DNA of 64,000 nucleotides from Gnetum montanum (Eukaryota; Streptophyta; Gnetopsida; Gnetales; Gnetaceae). Every line of letters starts with the position of its first letter. Position 1 is the first letter of the stretch. The DNA lies in the NCBI GenBank assembly GCA_015680685.1, contig MNCI01017942.1, forward strand, positions 113,328 to 177,327. The letters run 5' to 3'. Of this stretch, positions 1-11,920 are shown piece after piece. The translations under genes and the position numbers were made by a program. The notes under the pieces are model-generated. The model searched no databases and was not told the origin of the DNA. It worked only from the letters and a program-made list of their open reading frames with translations.

Positions 1-149
1 AAGCCCCTCAGTTTACTCCCTTATTTTCTACCATGTTCACCTCAACACCCATTATAGCAACATACCAATCTTAGTCAACATCTCATTTCACATACTTGTT
101 CTCAATAATTCCTTTTGCAACCCAATCTCATTTTGTGTGACCATCACCT

Positions 150-1130
150 ATGGCATCCATTGCACCACATCCTTTCATCATACCTGTAATCCCCTATTCA
201 AGACCCTAGCCTTTAGAACCTTCTCACACTTTCTTTGTTTTCTTTATCCCTCATGTATCAACTCAAACATCCTTCTCACTATTTAACCCACCTGTAATAG
301 TGATTACACAACTTCTACTATCTATACCAATACTGATCGCATAGCCTCAAGCTATTCAAATTTCATCTCAACCATCAATGCAAACACTACAACCTATAGG
401 GATGCCCCAAGGCTTAGATCAAGTTTTTCAAATGATCTAAGACCTTATCGAAGAGTTGTGGAATCTTAAAGCTAGCATCACTCAAATGGTCAAGGTTATA
501 GACATCTATCAAGATGATCCTGTAAGCCCTGTTTTTTCCCAAATAACATTACCTATAGGTGGGCCTACACCAAACTTCAACTAATACAATGATGAAGGGG
601 ATCCTAATGTGCATGTAGTTATCTTTTATTTTGAATGGCTTGTATTACAAGTTTGGCCTCATACAATACTACAGATTTTCTCTATGTCCCTTAAGGATAA
701 TGTTTTAGATTAGTATTGAACCTTTCCTAGAGGTTCCATCTCTTCTCTTGAAGACCTCATAAACCAATTCATCAATTGCTTGAAATAGAACTTAAAGCTA
801 GATACTACATTAGACCAACTTATAAAGGTGAATTAGGGACCACTTCAATGAGTAAAAAGGTTTATTCTGAGATGGAATTTAATGATCAATAAGATTTCTA
901 AGCCTATCTCTGAAATCTATCTCTTGGCCATCTTCAAGGAAGTGGTAAATTACTTCATCAAGTAAAAGGTCACTACTTAGAGCCCCAATCACTAAGCCAA
1001 GTCTTTTCGCAAACTAAGAACATAGAGGAGGAAGTTGAGGAAAGTAACAACCTAGCCTATGTGGCCCACAAAAACCAACACATAAGAAGGAATAGGGATA
1101 AAACTAGGTAAGAATAGGCAACATGGTTGC
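150..1130 (+). pseudogene. Decayed Ty3/gypsy-type gag relic (E0)
   Basis: A reading frame interrupted by stops can be followed from an ATG at 150. It starts with a proline-rich stretch (MASIAPHPF), then a short helical segment near 440-490, then a retrotransposon gag core: an NxYNDEGDP-like motif near 580-610, a hydrophobic helix, a decayed WY motif near 709-720 where TAG stands for Trp, and GSISSLEDLINQF near 733-775. Many stops sit where Gln or Trp is expected, as C-to-T or G-to-A changes would produce. No zinc knuckle, protease or polymerase follows. It differs from the gag of the other elements in the window, so it is a separate lineage. It could also be part of a larger element starting left of the window. 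Confidence 0.55.
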
Positions 1131-4100
1131 AATATCTATGTGAGTCTTTGAACTTGAAAAACTACTAGTTTTCATCCACTATATAATGAGCTAGTTCATT
1201 AAAGTTCCATTAGCATAGTAACTTTAAATTAATTATTACTATTACTCCAATGTACATAAATTTGGAATTTTCACCTTAGAAATCAAATTATTAAGCTCTT
1301 AGAGACTTCTATACAAGAATCTTATCAAAAGATCAATGGAACAAGGAGAACCATCTATATATAATAAGATTTACTACATCAAAGTTAGAAGGACCAATTG
1401 GTAAACTAAAATTTCTTTCTCCTAAGTATAGAAACTATGAAAAACATAATTAGTCTTCCTATATGACATATCAAACATGTAACATAGAAAATACTCAAGA
1501 GAACGTACATGTGACAACATGAGCAATATAAACATAACATATAATGAATATAAAGACTACTACTCATGTTCATTTTAAAGGTTGAGATATCAATCCATTA
1601 TAAGATGAACTATAATTGTACAAATTTTTTTGAAACCTATCTTTGAATATACATACTATGCTAATGAAACCACTAAAGTTTTGCTATTAGAATAAATTGA
1701 AAAAGTAAAATGATATGCCAATGAAATAAGCAATGTTAGAATGCAATTAGTAAATCCTTCACATGTACTAGTAGGACCTATTATACCTACTTTTTTATTT
1801 AATAATGACCAAGATAAGTGTGTTTTCAATGTTATCTCATTCAAGTTCAAGCATTAAAGTCCCTAAGAATAGCATTACAAGGCTTATTTTTGGCTTCCAA
1901 GGGCCTCTAGAAACTATCCTACCTCATAACCCAATATAGAACATTAGTTTTAGTGACCTTGATAGATTTTAGAGGTAAACAAAATCTAAGTCCTAATAGG
2001 TGTCACTGACATCACCACTAATGTCAACGTTACTCCTTGAACACCACACCTACATCACTAGCACTAAACCTACTCTTTGGCCTTATTTTTGACTTCATTG
2101 GGCCCTAAATGACTTGTCTACATTAGTCTAAGTATGAAAAACATCATCATCATCCTCCTATCCTTGTCCTAATAACGTGGGACTAGCTACATGAGTTCCT
2201 TCTAATTATTTGCCTCTATGAAGAGCTAGATATTTATTCTGGGTGATGATGTTGCATGTCATTTCTAGCCCTAGTAAATTGTTGCTCATTTTCCATCGTA
2301 ATCATGCCTTATGATTGGTATAAATGATATTTTGAAAATTTCATATTGTCTACAAAATCTGAAAAAGAACTCATCAATGAGGTTTGCCAAGATTTTATAG
2401 CTAGCTACGAACCTAATGCTAATCCTCCTCCTTTTGTATTTAGGATTGGGATAGACATTGGCAAAGTTCTACGCATGATAGACATTGATTTTTAATATTT
2501 TTAACAAGTGCTCTCAAAATCAAGAGGCAAAATGTTTCTAATGTTAGGAGCTAATGCTAACACTAGCATCAATGTTAGCATAAATTTCACCAACCTACTT
2601 CTAGCCTTGACACTTCTTTTCCATGCAAAAACCAGCATTTCGAACTTACTTTTAGTCTCATGAGATCTCTAATGACTAGTCAATGTTATTCTCAATGCAT
2701 CAAATGATAAATTTGATAGGTTCAAAGGTAGCTTGGAAAGTTAGAACTAGAATTAAGACTAAGTTTTGTTAAGTGATGTTCATACTAGCATCAACATCAA
2801 TGTCACCCTAGCTATGTTAACACTAAGCAAGGTCTTTAAGCTTGACATTCAACATTAATTTTCAAATCCACAATATTCTTGCCATCTAATAAGCATCACC
2901 ATTATGTAATTTAGCATCAATTTGAACTTAAAAGTAATCTCTATCTTGGTATGGCAATTGGAAAAATGTTTAAAAAATTATAACTATGAGTGGTGAAGTT
3001 GATGCTAATGCTAGTTTCAACATTAACATCACCATTCATGTCACTTACATCATCTACACTTTTAAAACAATTAATTTCTAAAAATGAACTTTAATTCAAC
3101 TCCACTTGACTTTAGATTCAAACTTGGAAATCCTAGGCCTATAAATACCAAACCAAACTCCAAAATTAGGATTTATTTCCTAAGATTCATAGCATTTTTT
3201 AGATTTTAAAAGATTAAGAGAATGAGTACCTATCTTTAGAGCATTCCTCATTTGCTTCATGGCCATTAAAGCTCCTCCTAATAGTCTATAAGCTTAGTCC
3301 AACACTTAAGTCCCTAATAGCTTACATGCTAATGATGACATTGGTGTCAACATCACTGAGGAAGCTCTTGCATTACTTGTTCCATAGTTATATTTTTTCA
3401 ACTCTAGCATCACTTTGGGATAGTTCACCAAAACAACCCTATTTTGACTGCAAATCAATTTTCAATGTTATCATCAGCTTCTCCATACATAGCTACACCT
3501 TTCAAAGATTAAATTTCATCATCAAAAGTGCTAATTTACTTATAAAGTAAGTCTTCATTTGCAGCTTTAATTTTCATATGTTTTTTTAGCATTCCCTTGA
3601 AGTTTTGGCCCTTCATAGAAGGTGAACTTTATGTTTCATCAATAAAGCATATTAATTATTGGGAAGGAAATACCAAAATTCTTTTTCCCATATCATTTCT
3701 CTTGTTTATCATTTATATTTTATTCTATATCATTCTAAGCATAATTTTCATACTTAGAGTTTACTTCATATCACTTGTAATTCATTTTCATACATAGACT
3801 TATCATTTTTCAATGATTTCTTGAATGTTCCTAATTCATAGACAAGAGGATAAGTCCATATTTGATTAAAATTTTATGCTCCTTTGTGTTATGATCATTC
3901 ACTTATTTAGGGTTATATCAATCCGAAGATGATTTATGACTACAAATTAGACACTTAGCATCTAATTTGTAAAGGTTCTCTTGTAAGGTTAAAAAAGAAT
4001 AATTTTCCAAGAACAAGACCTCAAGACATCAATTACTCAAGGATTGTCAGTATCTAGTAGAATAAAAGATATTTTATTCTTTTCCTTATGATCATCCAAA

Positions 4101-4384
4101 ATTTGAAGAAACTCACTATTATTAATAGTCATCTATAAGTGTTCACCTACATACTAAGAGGTAAATAACATATTGTAAACCATGTTGCTTTGATACATAA
4201 AAATAAATAAAAAATTTGATGAACTCAACAAATATTTTATAAATATACATAGACACATTTTTTATATGTTATATTTATATTAGGTATCACTTATCAATGA
4301 TAATGCATTTATAATGGTATAATAACTCAAATTCATTAGGGTAATTCTTGCATATACAACTTTGTAGGTTCACCAAATGATACT

Positions 4385-4985
4385 AACATGGATTTTTTCT
4401 AAGTGATTTTTGCATAAAAGTTTGAATATTAAATGTCTTTATCTCATTTATTTAATACTCACAAACCTCTAAAATAACTATTAAAAATATTTTTTTAAAT
4501 TCCCCTATTTCAAAATAAATCTTTGAAACCCATATCATTTCTCTTGAAATTTTGGAAGAAATATCTAAGAAATTTGTATTTCTTTATATTTTTGTTTCTT
4601 ATTAAAAAAATAGAAAAATTTATCCATTTGTCATGTTTCTTGTAACTATGCCTAATACATCTTATTTAATTAGATATAATAAATTTCATTTAGAAAATTA
4701 TAATTTGCAATCATCAAGTTAAGATTCCCATAAATATAACTTTGTTGAAACATACTCCTAGTTAAAGATTGAAAGCCTTAGGATCAATTTAAAAACTAAT
4801 AATTAATATAAAAAGTTAACTAACTACAACCATTCTGTGACAATGTGACTACATCATGGAGATAAATCCAATGTGATGGTGGTATCACTATGACAATGTA
4901 GACATAGATTCATAGTGTTACTTCATATATATCTCTTTTAAATGTTGTGCTTGGTAAAACATACTAAATACTTAACATCATTCCT
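4385..4985 (+). repeat. Dispersed repeat blocks X then Y, copy A
   Basis: Block X (about 4385-4790) shares long runs with 22835-23235, including a segment on ATCTAAGAAATTTGTATTTC and one on GTTGAAACATAC. Block Y (about 4800-4985) shares GTGTTACTTCATATATATCT and flanks with about 22640-22830. Both are on the same strand at both loci, but the order is X-Y here and Y-X in the other copy. This fits fragments of one LTR-like or tandemly arranged repeat. No coding content is seen. Confidence 0.55.
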
Positions 4986-6107
4986 CAATTTTAGCATTCA
5001 AAAAATAATTTTTCTTTACTATATAATTAATAGTTCCATGATCCATGAGAAGTAATTTATAAACACATATAATCCCTTAAATTTTCTTCATAATACAATC
5101 AAAATTAGGAATTTAATCCATTCCCAACAATTATGGAGTAAATAGATTTATCATCATTTGTTATGAAAATGATTTCAAGAGAGCCTTGTTTGGCTTAAAG
5201 AAATAACATTATTCTAGATTAGTAAAGCAAGAAAAAGAAAATAGAAGAATGATGATGGGTATTTTTCTTCCTTAGAACTATACATATTATAAATCATCTT
5301 AGCTTTTTAAAATAGTAGAAAGAATAACTATAGATACTAGGGATGCCATCTATTTCAAAATATATTATAAGATAAATATAAATTATAAACAATTCAAAAA
5401 AGAAATTAGGTTATCATGGAAAAGTAAAATTTAAACTCCACCATCAAACATAAAGACGTTCATATAATGAAATACAAGAATTTGTAAGAAAAATATCATC
5501 ATTCATTAGGAAATGAATACATATCTATGTTTATTAAAGTTTGAAATATGTTGAATGATGATTCTCCTTGAGACTTGGGAGCTGTATCCTTCACCATGGA
5601 CTCAAAATTTTGCTCTTTACTTGACAATGGTGGAACATCAAAAGTAGGATCTATATTTTTCTTTTCACTAGTATTAGTCTACTTGAGGAATTACTCATAA
5701 AAATTATTAAATATGATTTGAAGTAATGGTGAAATCACGATTGGAATTGCAAGTATGCCATGATTTAAATCAACTAGTGACTCTAACACTTCTTTATAGT
5801 GAGTAATAAATTCATTAATGACCACCTATTCTTGTAATTTTGCCATTGTGACATTGTATTGTTTTCTCTCCTCATGCAAAATTACTTCCATAACAAACTT
5901 CTACATTGTTACCTTTCTTATTTTCTTTTAAAATTTTTTCAGGTCTTGTAGAAGAGGAAATTTTTGTTCTTTCCAACTATTCTTATCAATTTTTGACTCC
6001 AATATCTTCACCATTAACTCTTAAACACTACTAGCTAATTTAGGATTCATGTTAGATTCGATAGTGATTCTTACTTGTTTTAGATCTTCTAGCATGTTTG
6101 TTTGTTC

Positions 6108-6112
6108 ATGAG
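6108..6112 (+). repeat. Target site duplication of E1 (left)
   Basis: ATGAG lies directly before the 5' LTR and is repeated at 12824-12828 directly after the 3' LTR. A 5-bp duplication is the normal product of Ty3/gypsy integrase. Confidence 0.85.
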
Positions 6113-6972
6113 TGATGAGTCATGAATTTGCTGGCCATGATATCGCAGCCGTGATATCATAGCCCTATTGTTGCAGCGGCCACAATATTGCTACCTACTG
6201 TGATATCGCATACACGATATCGCGGCTTGCCTCAATTTCTATAACTAAGAGGTGGCTTTCCCAGTTTTAGACATCTCGTTTTGTCCCTTAGAAAAACTCT
6301 GGCAATTTTATCCCTCCAGAGATAGAATATTTTCCAGTGTATGCCCATAGCATGGTGATTGTAATTGTACGACATCCTTTATTCGAGTGTGACGTACTTG
6401 GACACGCACATGACTGGCAATAAAGATCGAGATTACTTCATCATTGCAGCATTCACTTAGTTTAATCATTTATTTAATTTTTATTTATTGCTTTCCTTTC
6501 CTAGTTAATCTCTCTCAACCTTTCTTTATGTTAAAACACAGAATGAGTACGACTTGATTACGAGCATTTAAGTGTGACTACTTGGTAACCTAGTAGCGTA
6601 CCTAGGATCTACGCTTGGTAATCCCAGTGGTAGTCATGCATGAAGTCCAAGATGTGTATGGATAATCAAGGAATAGATGCTCATCACACTTAGGCTAGTT
6701 TAGATTCTCTTACCCTTTCTCTCTTAGCTTAGATAATATTATTTTCTATTGCCTTCAAGAGTAGCATTAGATTAGAAATCACATCATACACCTCACTCTG
6801 GACTAAATCATACGTGACAAATCTAATACTAGTCTAGGTGGGAAGATAGTGAACTGCAACCTAAGGATAACTGTCTAGATGCCAAACTAGTTCGTCTGTG
6901 GAGTTCCACCGGATCGTGCGTGTAATGCTTGTATTCGTATGGTTGAGTGTAGGGGTACCTCATCACTCATCA
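6113..6972 (+). repeat. E1 5' LTR
   Basis: 860 bp. U3 has an array of GATATC and AATATT palindromes (about 6139-6228), then a weakened TATA box (TATAACTA at 6240-6247; the 3' LTR has TATAAATA). A polyadenylation-type AATAAAG lies near 6420. U5 carries blocks shared by every LTR here (CTTGGTAACC and CTTGGTAATCCCAGTGGTAGT-like phrases). It is 43 bp shorter than the 3' LTR because it has fewer palindrome units. Confidence 0.9.
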
Positions 6973-6990
6973 TTGGCGCCATTGCCAGGA
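6973..6990 (+). promoter_or_regulatory. E1 primer binding site, tRNA-Asp type
   Basis: TTGGCGCCATTGCCAGGA directly follows the LTR. The reverse complement of the 3' end of plant tRNA-Asp(GTC) begins TGGCGCCGTTGCCGGGG, so this matches with two transitions. Athila-type elements are known to use this tRNA. The same site occurs in variant form at 37719 (E3), 43627 (E4) and, on the minus strand, 20510-20493 (E2). Confidence 0.75.
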
Positions 6991-7116
6991 ACAGTGCTAG
7001 TTATCTAGATTAGTTATATCACACAAGGTCGTTGTATAGGACTTAATGATATATCTCTTAGGAAGAAGAAATAATTATAAAAAGTCACACATAATTTCAC
7101 ACACAACTTCACAACC

Positions 7117-9054
7117 ATGCCTCTCCTACAACACGATAATAACGCCACACTTAGTGAGGAAGTTCATTAGAGAACCAACGAACTATATGACGATGAATAT
7201 TGGAGTACATAACCTGAAGTGGGGGTTTCTTATAAACATGAACGAAAGCAACGTCATCCCAACACACGAAATTATAACTTACCTGATGACGATGAACCCC
7301 TACTAGCCACTACAAGCTTAATGCAAATACAAGAGGTTGGTCGAATCTCATGTAGGCATCGTAAAGAGAGTCATCTACCCAGGATCGATTTAAACAACTT
7401 TCCTATATTTTTAGGAGGCTATGACTTAGATCCGCATCAACATTTACAAGCCTTCTACAATGCTTGCATATGGAATAATATTGACAGTTGGTGGCAAAAA
7501 CTTAAGCTCTTTCCTATGACACTCATTGACTAAGAAAAATTATCGTATAGATCGTTAAAACCAAATTCAATACGACGTTGGTCAACAATGGTAGAACTCT
7601 TTAACGAAAAATATCAAACCTACGCAAGAGTGTCAACCTTGAGGAAACAAATCCAAGGATGGAAACAAGCACAACATGAACCCTTGAACATGGCCTTGAA
7701 AGATATTATGCACTGTTAAACAACTGTCCAGGCCATGGATTCTCCGAGGAAAGGCTAATGTACCATATCATTGACGGGATGTGTAATGAAACAAGAGAGA
7801 CCTTAGGAATGTATGCCCAAGGTCAACTATATGAACTATGAACCCATCAAGTCCAAGAGCTTATTAAGCGGGTAGCAAAAGGAGAAGGAGAAATGGCTAG
7901 ATGGGAGAGTCTTGAAAAACATCAATAGGACCAAAATATTAACTCAACAAAGGTCCAATCTCAAGGTGGAAACATCATCTTTGCCAACACAACAATCACT
8001 AGAAGAAATCAAGGCAAAGATCAATAAGATGTTGGAATGGATGTATCAAAAGTGTGCAAAATTTATCAACATTATTGGAGATAAAGTTTTGACAAAACAT
8101 TAGACAATCGGAAGGAAGGGATAAGGAAAATAAGGGCTCAACTACTAATCATACATATGAATGCAACATATGCTTGTATGATCACCCCAAGGGCTAATGC
8201 CCAATATTGTTACACTTACATGAGCATTGGGGAAATATGTTACATCCAGAGTTCATACAGAGATACTGTGTTCGATCACAGTGGCAACAATCCCAGTCAT
8301 GGGGGAGACCACCACTAAAATGGAGGTACCCTTCGTATCATCTGAACCCGAATGCATATCTTGTTCAACATCCTATTTCTCCAACTGGGCCAATGCACTT
8401 TATCTCACCACAACACCATTCTCCTCAATACTATCAGCCCATGCCTCCGACACAACCACCACCTTATGTATCCTATACTCCTCATAATTTTCAACATTCT
8501 CATCCTTTCCCTCCTTCCACACTGCCACCAAATGTTCCTAAGGTGTTTGCGCCATAGCAACAACCCATGAACATTACTTGTGCTACTACTTCCAACAACA
8601 GTGAAAAGTCTGCTCGACATCCAAAGCATCCCTTCTTTAAACATGACCGTAAAAAGGGACAACATAATTCTGAGGCCACTACATCCTCCAACTCAGCACA
8701 AGTCCCACTCTGTGGTGCATCCTTATCCTTGAACCCAACACCTCATGTAACTTCATCAGGGCCACCAACTTACAATCCAACAACAATACGGCCCAATGAA
8801 CGTATGAATGGAGAGTGACAACCCAATCCTTGCATACCATCTAATAGTCACCAACATCATAGTGGGTCAACTCGTTATCCGGGAACTACATCACACAAAT
8901 TACCCCACTATGCTTATTATAATCAAGTGTGTGAAACCCAATGGGGTAAATATGACCAAGCCAGAATACTTCCAACATGCAAGGATCCCCATCATCAATT
9001 ATTAGTCCTTGCCATCCTCAACCATTTAGCTATGAGGGATATCCCCCATTCTAA
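7117..9054 (+). pseudogene. gag: E1 gag, disabled
   Basis: Aligns by eye with the better-kept E4 gag (43764-45767). An in-frame TAG stands near the 17th codon, and further stops and shifts follow. Recognisable parts: the capsid-type core around 7280-7760 (HRKESHLPR, FPIFLGGYDLDPHQH, LKLFPMTL, a decayed WYRSL at about 7540, RYQTYARVSTLRKQIQ), then the NCPGHGF motif, then a zinc-knuckle-like motif near 8158-8200 that keeps both leading cysteines (CNICLYDHPKG), then a Pro/Ser/Thr/His-rich tail ending YPPF. Gag would form the particle and bind the RNA. The overlapping ORFs at 8207-8557 and 8227-8487 are pieces and shadows of this tail. Confidence 0.85.
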
Positions 9055-9184
9055 TAGCAAGTAGAATTAATAAATACTTTTCATTTTCTTTAATTTTACA
9101 ACTTTTTGTTTTCCAGTTTTTCATTTTTCAATTTCTTGTTTTATCTTTTTTTTCTTTTTGTCTCTTTACGTTTTTATAAGTAAT

Positions 9185-10170
9185 CTCATCTACGAATAAA
9201 ACACTCATGTGGATCATTGGTTGAGGTGTGTTCTATGTTGTCAAGTCTTGAGTGATCAATTATTTGGACAGTGAGCCCATTACATCCACTCATCCACTCT
9301 ACAAATAAGAGGTTCTATCTGAGGGTACAGTGATATTCTTGACATCTTTAAAACTTAAAATTAATTTTGTGTTCATTGTACCTAGAATGAATAAGGATGA
9401 ACCAAGATGGAATGATTACCGTGTGACATCAAGGGGACTTGTGGATTCTCTTTGGTGACATCTGTGTGAGTCATCATGCAACTTGGTTGTACTAAGATCC
9501 TTGTAGATCTAACGAAAATGGGAGTAAGAGTAATCAAAAGGGCACTCAAAAATTAATGTTGTGCTAGCGGGTCCCATTGGAAAGACATGCACCCATGCCT
9601 AAAGGTTGGCGGCTTCTCTAGATTCAGTATTCAAAAATAAAAAAAAGAGAGAAAAAGAAAAGCAAAAAGAAAAGAGCCACAAAACAAAAATCACTCCTCC
9701 CTTGGACGAAATGCCAAGTGATCATACGCCTTGTTGTTATGGTACTATCATAGTTGCTCATCCTTAGATAAAACAATGCGATGTCACTAATTAGAGGAAT
9801 GGACTTGGTCCTGATCTTGGAATGATGGGTTAATGACACCTTAATCATGCTTTACATGCAGGATTCACTATGTCTTGGGTCAGTCACCTCATGTCCCAAT
9901 CTCTACGATCCCTTTCTATAGTTCGTATCATCTCACTGTTCGTGTAATTGTAGCTCATGTCTTGTGTAGCGTAGAATTTTCATCTCATTCCAATGATATT
10001 TACATGTGTGTGTTTTGTGGAGTTAGTGCGGATTACATTTAACCCTTCTAGTGCCCACGGACACTTTAAGTGTGGTTACACAAGGGCATTATAGGTTGGA
10101 ACCTACTTTAGGGATGACCCACTTGTGTAAAATTTTGTAATTTTCACTTATGACACAGCTCACACACACC
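9185..10170 (+). repeat. Conserved non-coding block between gag and ORF2 (E1 copy)
   Basis: The block is shared with E2 (minus, about 17270-18250), E3 (39835-40890), E4 (45880-46900) and in part with E6 (28375-28660) and E7 (minus, 60165-60800). Landmarks are AAAGACATGCACCCATGCCT at 9582 and a phrase on CACTTTAAGTGTGGTTACAC near 10065. No frame stays open across copies, yet the sequence is better kept than neighbouring stretches. It takes the place of pol. A cis role, for example RNA packaging or promoter function, is possible but not shown. Confidence 0.65.
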
Positions 10171-10436
10171 ATTTCTTACCCTCAGCCTATCTTTCATAAC
10201 ACTCTTTCCCTACTATTATCCCTCTAAATTTCAACGTTTCGATGTACCATTACATACCCTTTTACTTACCACCCAAGATTTTATTGATAAAATCCACACC
10301 ATCATCATTAATTGTGCCTTTCTAATTAATGGAATTATCCTAGAACCCCTTCATAATAGTCCAATGTCCTCAGCTTACAACGTTAATTTCAAAAAAATCC
10401 TTTAAAAATTTGGTATTTTTGTTGTGCCTCATCTAG

Positions 10437-10511
10437 GCGATATCGCGACCAATGTGATATCGCATACGCGATGTATCATACACAATATCGTGTCACCGTA
10501 ATCTATAAATA
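10437..10511 (+). promoter_or_regulatory. E1 internal promoter-like module
   Basis: Palindromic units (GCGATATCGC at 10437-10446, TGATATCGCA at about 10460, CAATATCGTG at about 10482) are followed by TATAAATA at 10504-10511. This copies the arrangement in the LTR U3. The transcript it predicts would begin about 480 bp before the ORF2 start and contain the leader intron. Corresponding modules lie in E2, E3, E5, E6 and E7. Confidence 0.55.
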
Positions 10512-10769
10512 GGTAACCCCCCTCCCCCTCGCAAAACTTAGCATCATTTCTGCCATTCACATGGGGGAGTTTTTGAATTTTTTCTCTACAACTTGTGATT
10601 GAGCGACCCTTGCTTTTCTCACTATATCTCACTCGTTGGTACTCTGATTTTAAATCCATTTGAACCTGCTTGAACACAAAGTGTTCAGCTTAGTCATGGG
10701 GGAGGGAAATATGCCGAAAATCACCTAAATTTTTTGGAATTTATCATCGTCCAAAGGACATCATTCAGG

Positions 10770-10993
10770 GTAATTAGCTATAACACTTAGAATAATTGTG
10801 CCCAAAAATCATTTAATCCCTAGGTATATGGGGAAACTAAAATGGGAAACCACCTAAGTCAAAGGACTCATTATTACAAATTTTTCAGGCAATATCACAT
10901 GTGATAACATAAGATCATTAATTAAGGCAAGTAGTAAGGTATAACTTAACTTCCAAAACAACCTTACTAATGCTTGACCTCGTGCGATTGCAG
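10770..10993 (+). other. Predicted leader intron before E1 ORF2
   Basis: A donor-like CAGG/GTAATT at 10770 and an acceptor TGCGATTGCAG ending at 10993 bound 224 bp. The ORF2 ATG follows the AG with no gap. The same placement is seen in E2 (16344-16596, minus), E5 (42123-42423) and E7 (59277-59528, minus); E6 keeps the acceptor only. Confidence 0.6.
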
Positions 10994-11790
10994 ATGGCCC
11001 CGAAACGTGGACAACAAGAAGGTCCTTCTCAAGGTGAAAAAAATGATCTCGGAGAGGTGGAAGACAAGATCCTGCCGGACAACATGCAGAACAGGAGGAA
11101 CAATCATTCAACATTCATCAAGAAGATCCTCCTACAGTACGATCTGGGTAGGTGAAAGGAGCTGCTATAGCGTCTGAACAAGGACGATATTTCACGCTGA
11201 CCTAGGATTGTGTTCAGATCATCCATGAAAGGTCCATATTCACTAAAGTGATCATGGAATTGAACTTTGGACCTTTCGTAAAAATTTCTCTAGAGGCCAT
11301 TAGGGATCACCTCAGAGGATCCCCATTATGGCCTACCCTCTCTGAAAGTGGTGCCTGGTACTTGGGGGAAACGTACCAATTTTGGCACAATAAAGAAGAA
11401 GGCACCACAGTTAAAATTTCTCCATTCAATCCATTTTGGAAATATTAAACCTTCTGAATACAGGGCCAAAGGTTGCTCAAAACCAGATGCACACTTTCAG
11501 AACCGAGCAACTTAATAAACTGTTGACAGAGAATAAAAGGGTGGCGGAAGAAAAAGAGAAGGCTGACTAGGATGCCTCTATGGCACAAGTGCAAACTTAC
11601 ACATGCACCAAGGCACTCAAGGCCTTATAAGAGGAGAAACTCTAGGCCATACTTCAATGCTATCAAATTCCAAGACTTGGAGCGCAAGAAAAGGGGAAGA
11701 CACCCATGGAGGAGCCACCACCACCAGGAACTACATGAGTTCCATCCAATTTTGTAATCATAGGATTTTCTTTGTGTTGTGTCTCAATTT
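10994..11790 (+). pseudogene. E1 ORF2, internally deleted
   Basis: Starts MAPKRGQQEGPSQGEKN and keeps the conserved N-terminal block (ELNFGPFVK at about 11259, then WYLGETYQFWHNKEEG at about 11357-11405). After that it jumps to a short piece of the coiled-coil part (TENKRVAEEKEKAD near 11525) and then to the C-terminal end (MEEPPPPGTT near 11707-11737). About 1.9 kb present in E2 is missing. The function is unknown; the N-terminal block may belong to the putative plant transposon protein group found in Athila-like elements. Confidence 0.7.
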
Positions 11791-11920
11791 TTTTTTGACT
11801 CCACACTGTGGCATGAATCCATTCTAGTCAGTCAATAATCCCATACCTATCCACTATGTAATCAAAGGCGCTTATTCTCACTTTAACTCGAGGATGAATT
11901 TTCATTCAGTCGTGGGGATA

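Larger units (their letters stand above)
1131..6112. other. Gene-free decayed repeat region
   Basis: No coding gene is supported. The stretch is AT-rich. It contains recurring words around GCTAACATTAGC (about 1990-3360), a TATAAATA at about 3139 in an LTR-like context, a (CAT)n-plus-CCT motif near 2145, and two blocks near 4385-4790 and 4800-4985 that recur at 22640-23235. The right end (about 5560-6112) reads on the minus strand as a broken coiled-coil-like frame that continues at 12829 beyond element E1. The short ORFs at 3326-3550 and 3597-3797 are low-complexity and resemble nothing. Confidence 0.5.
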
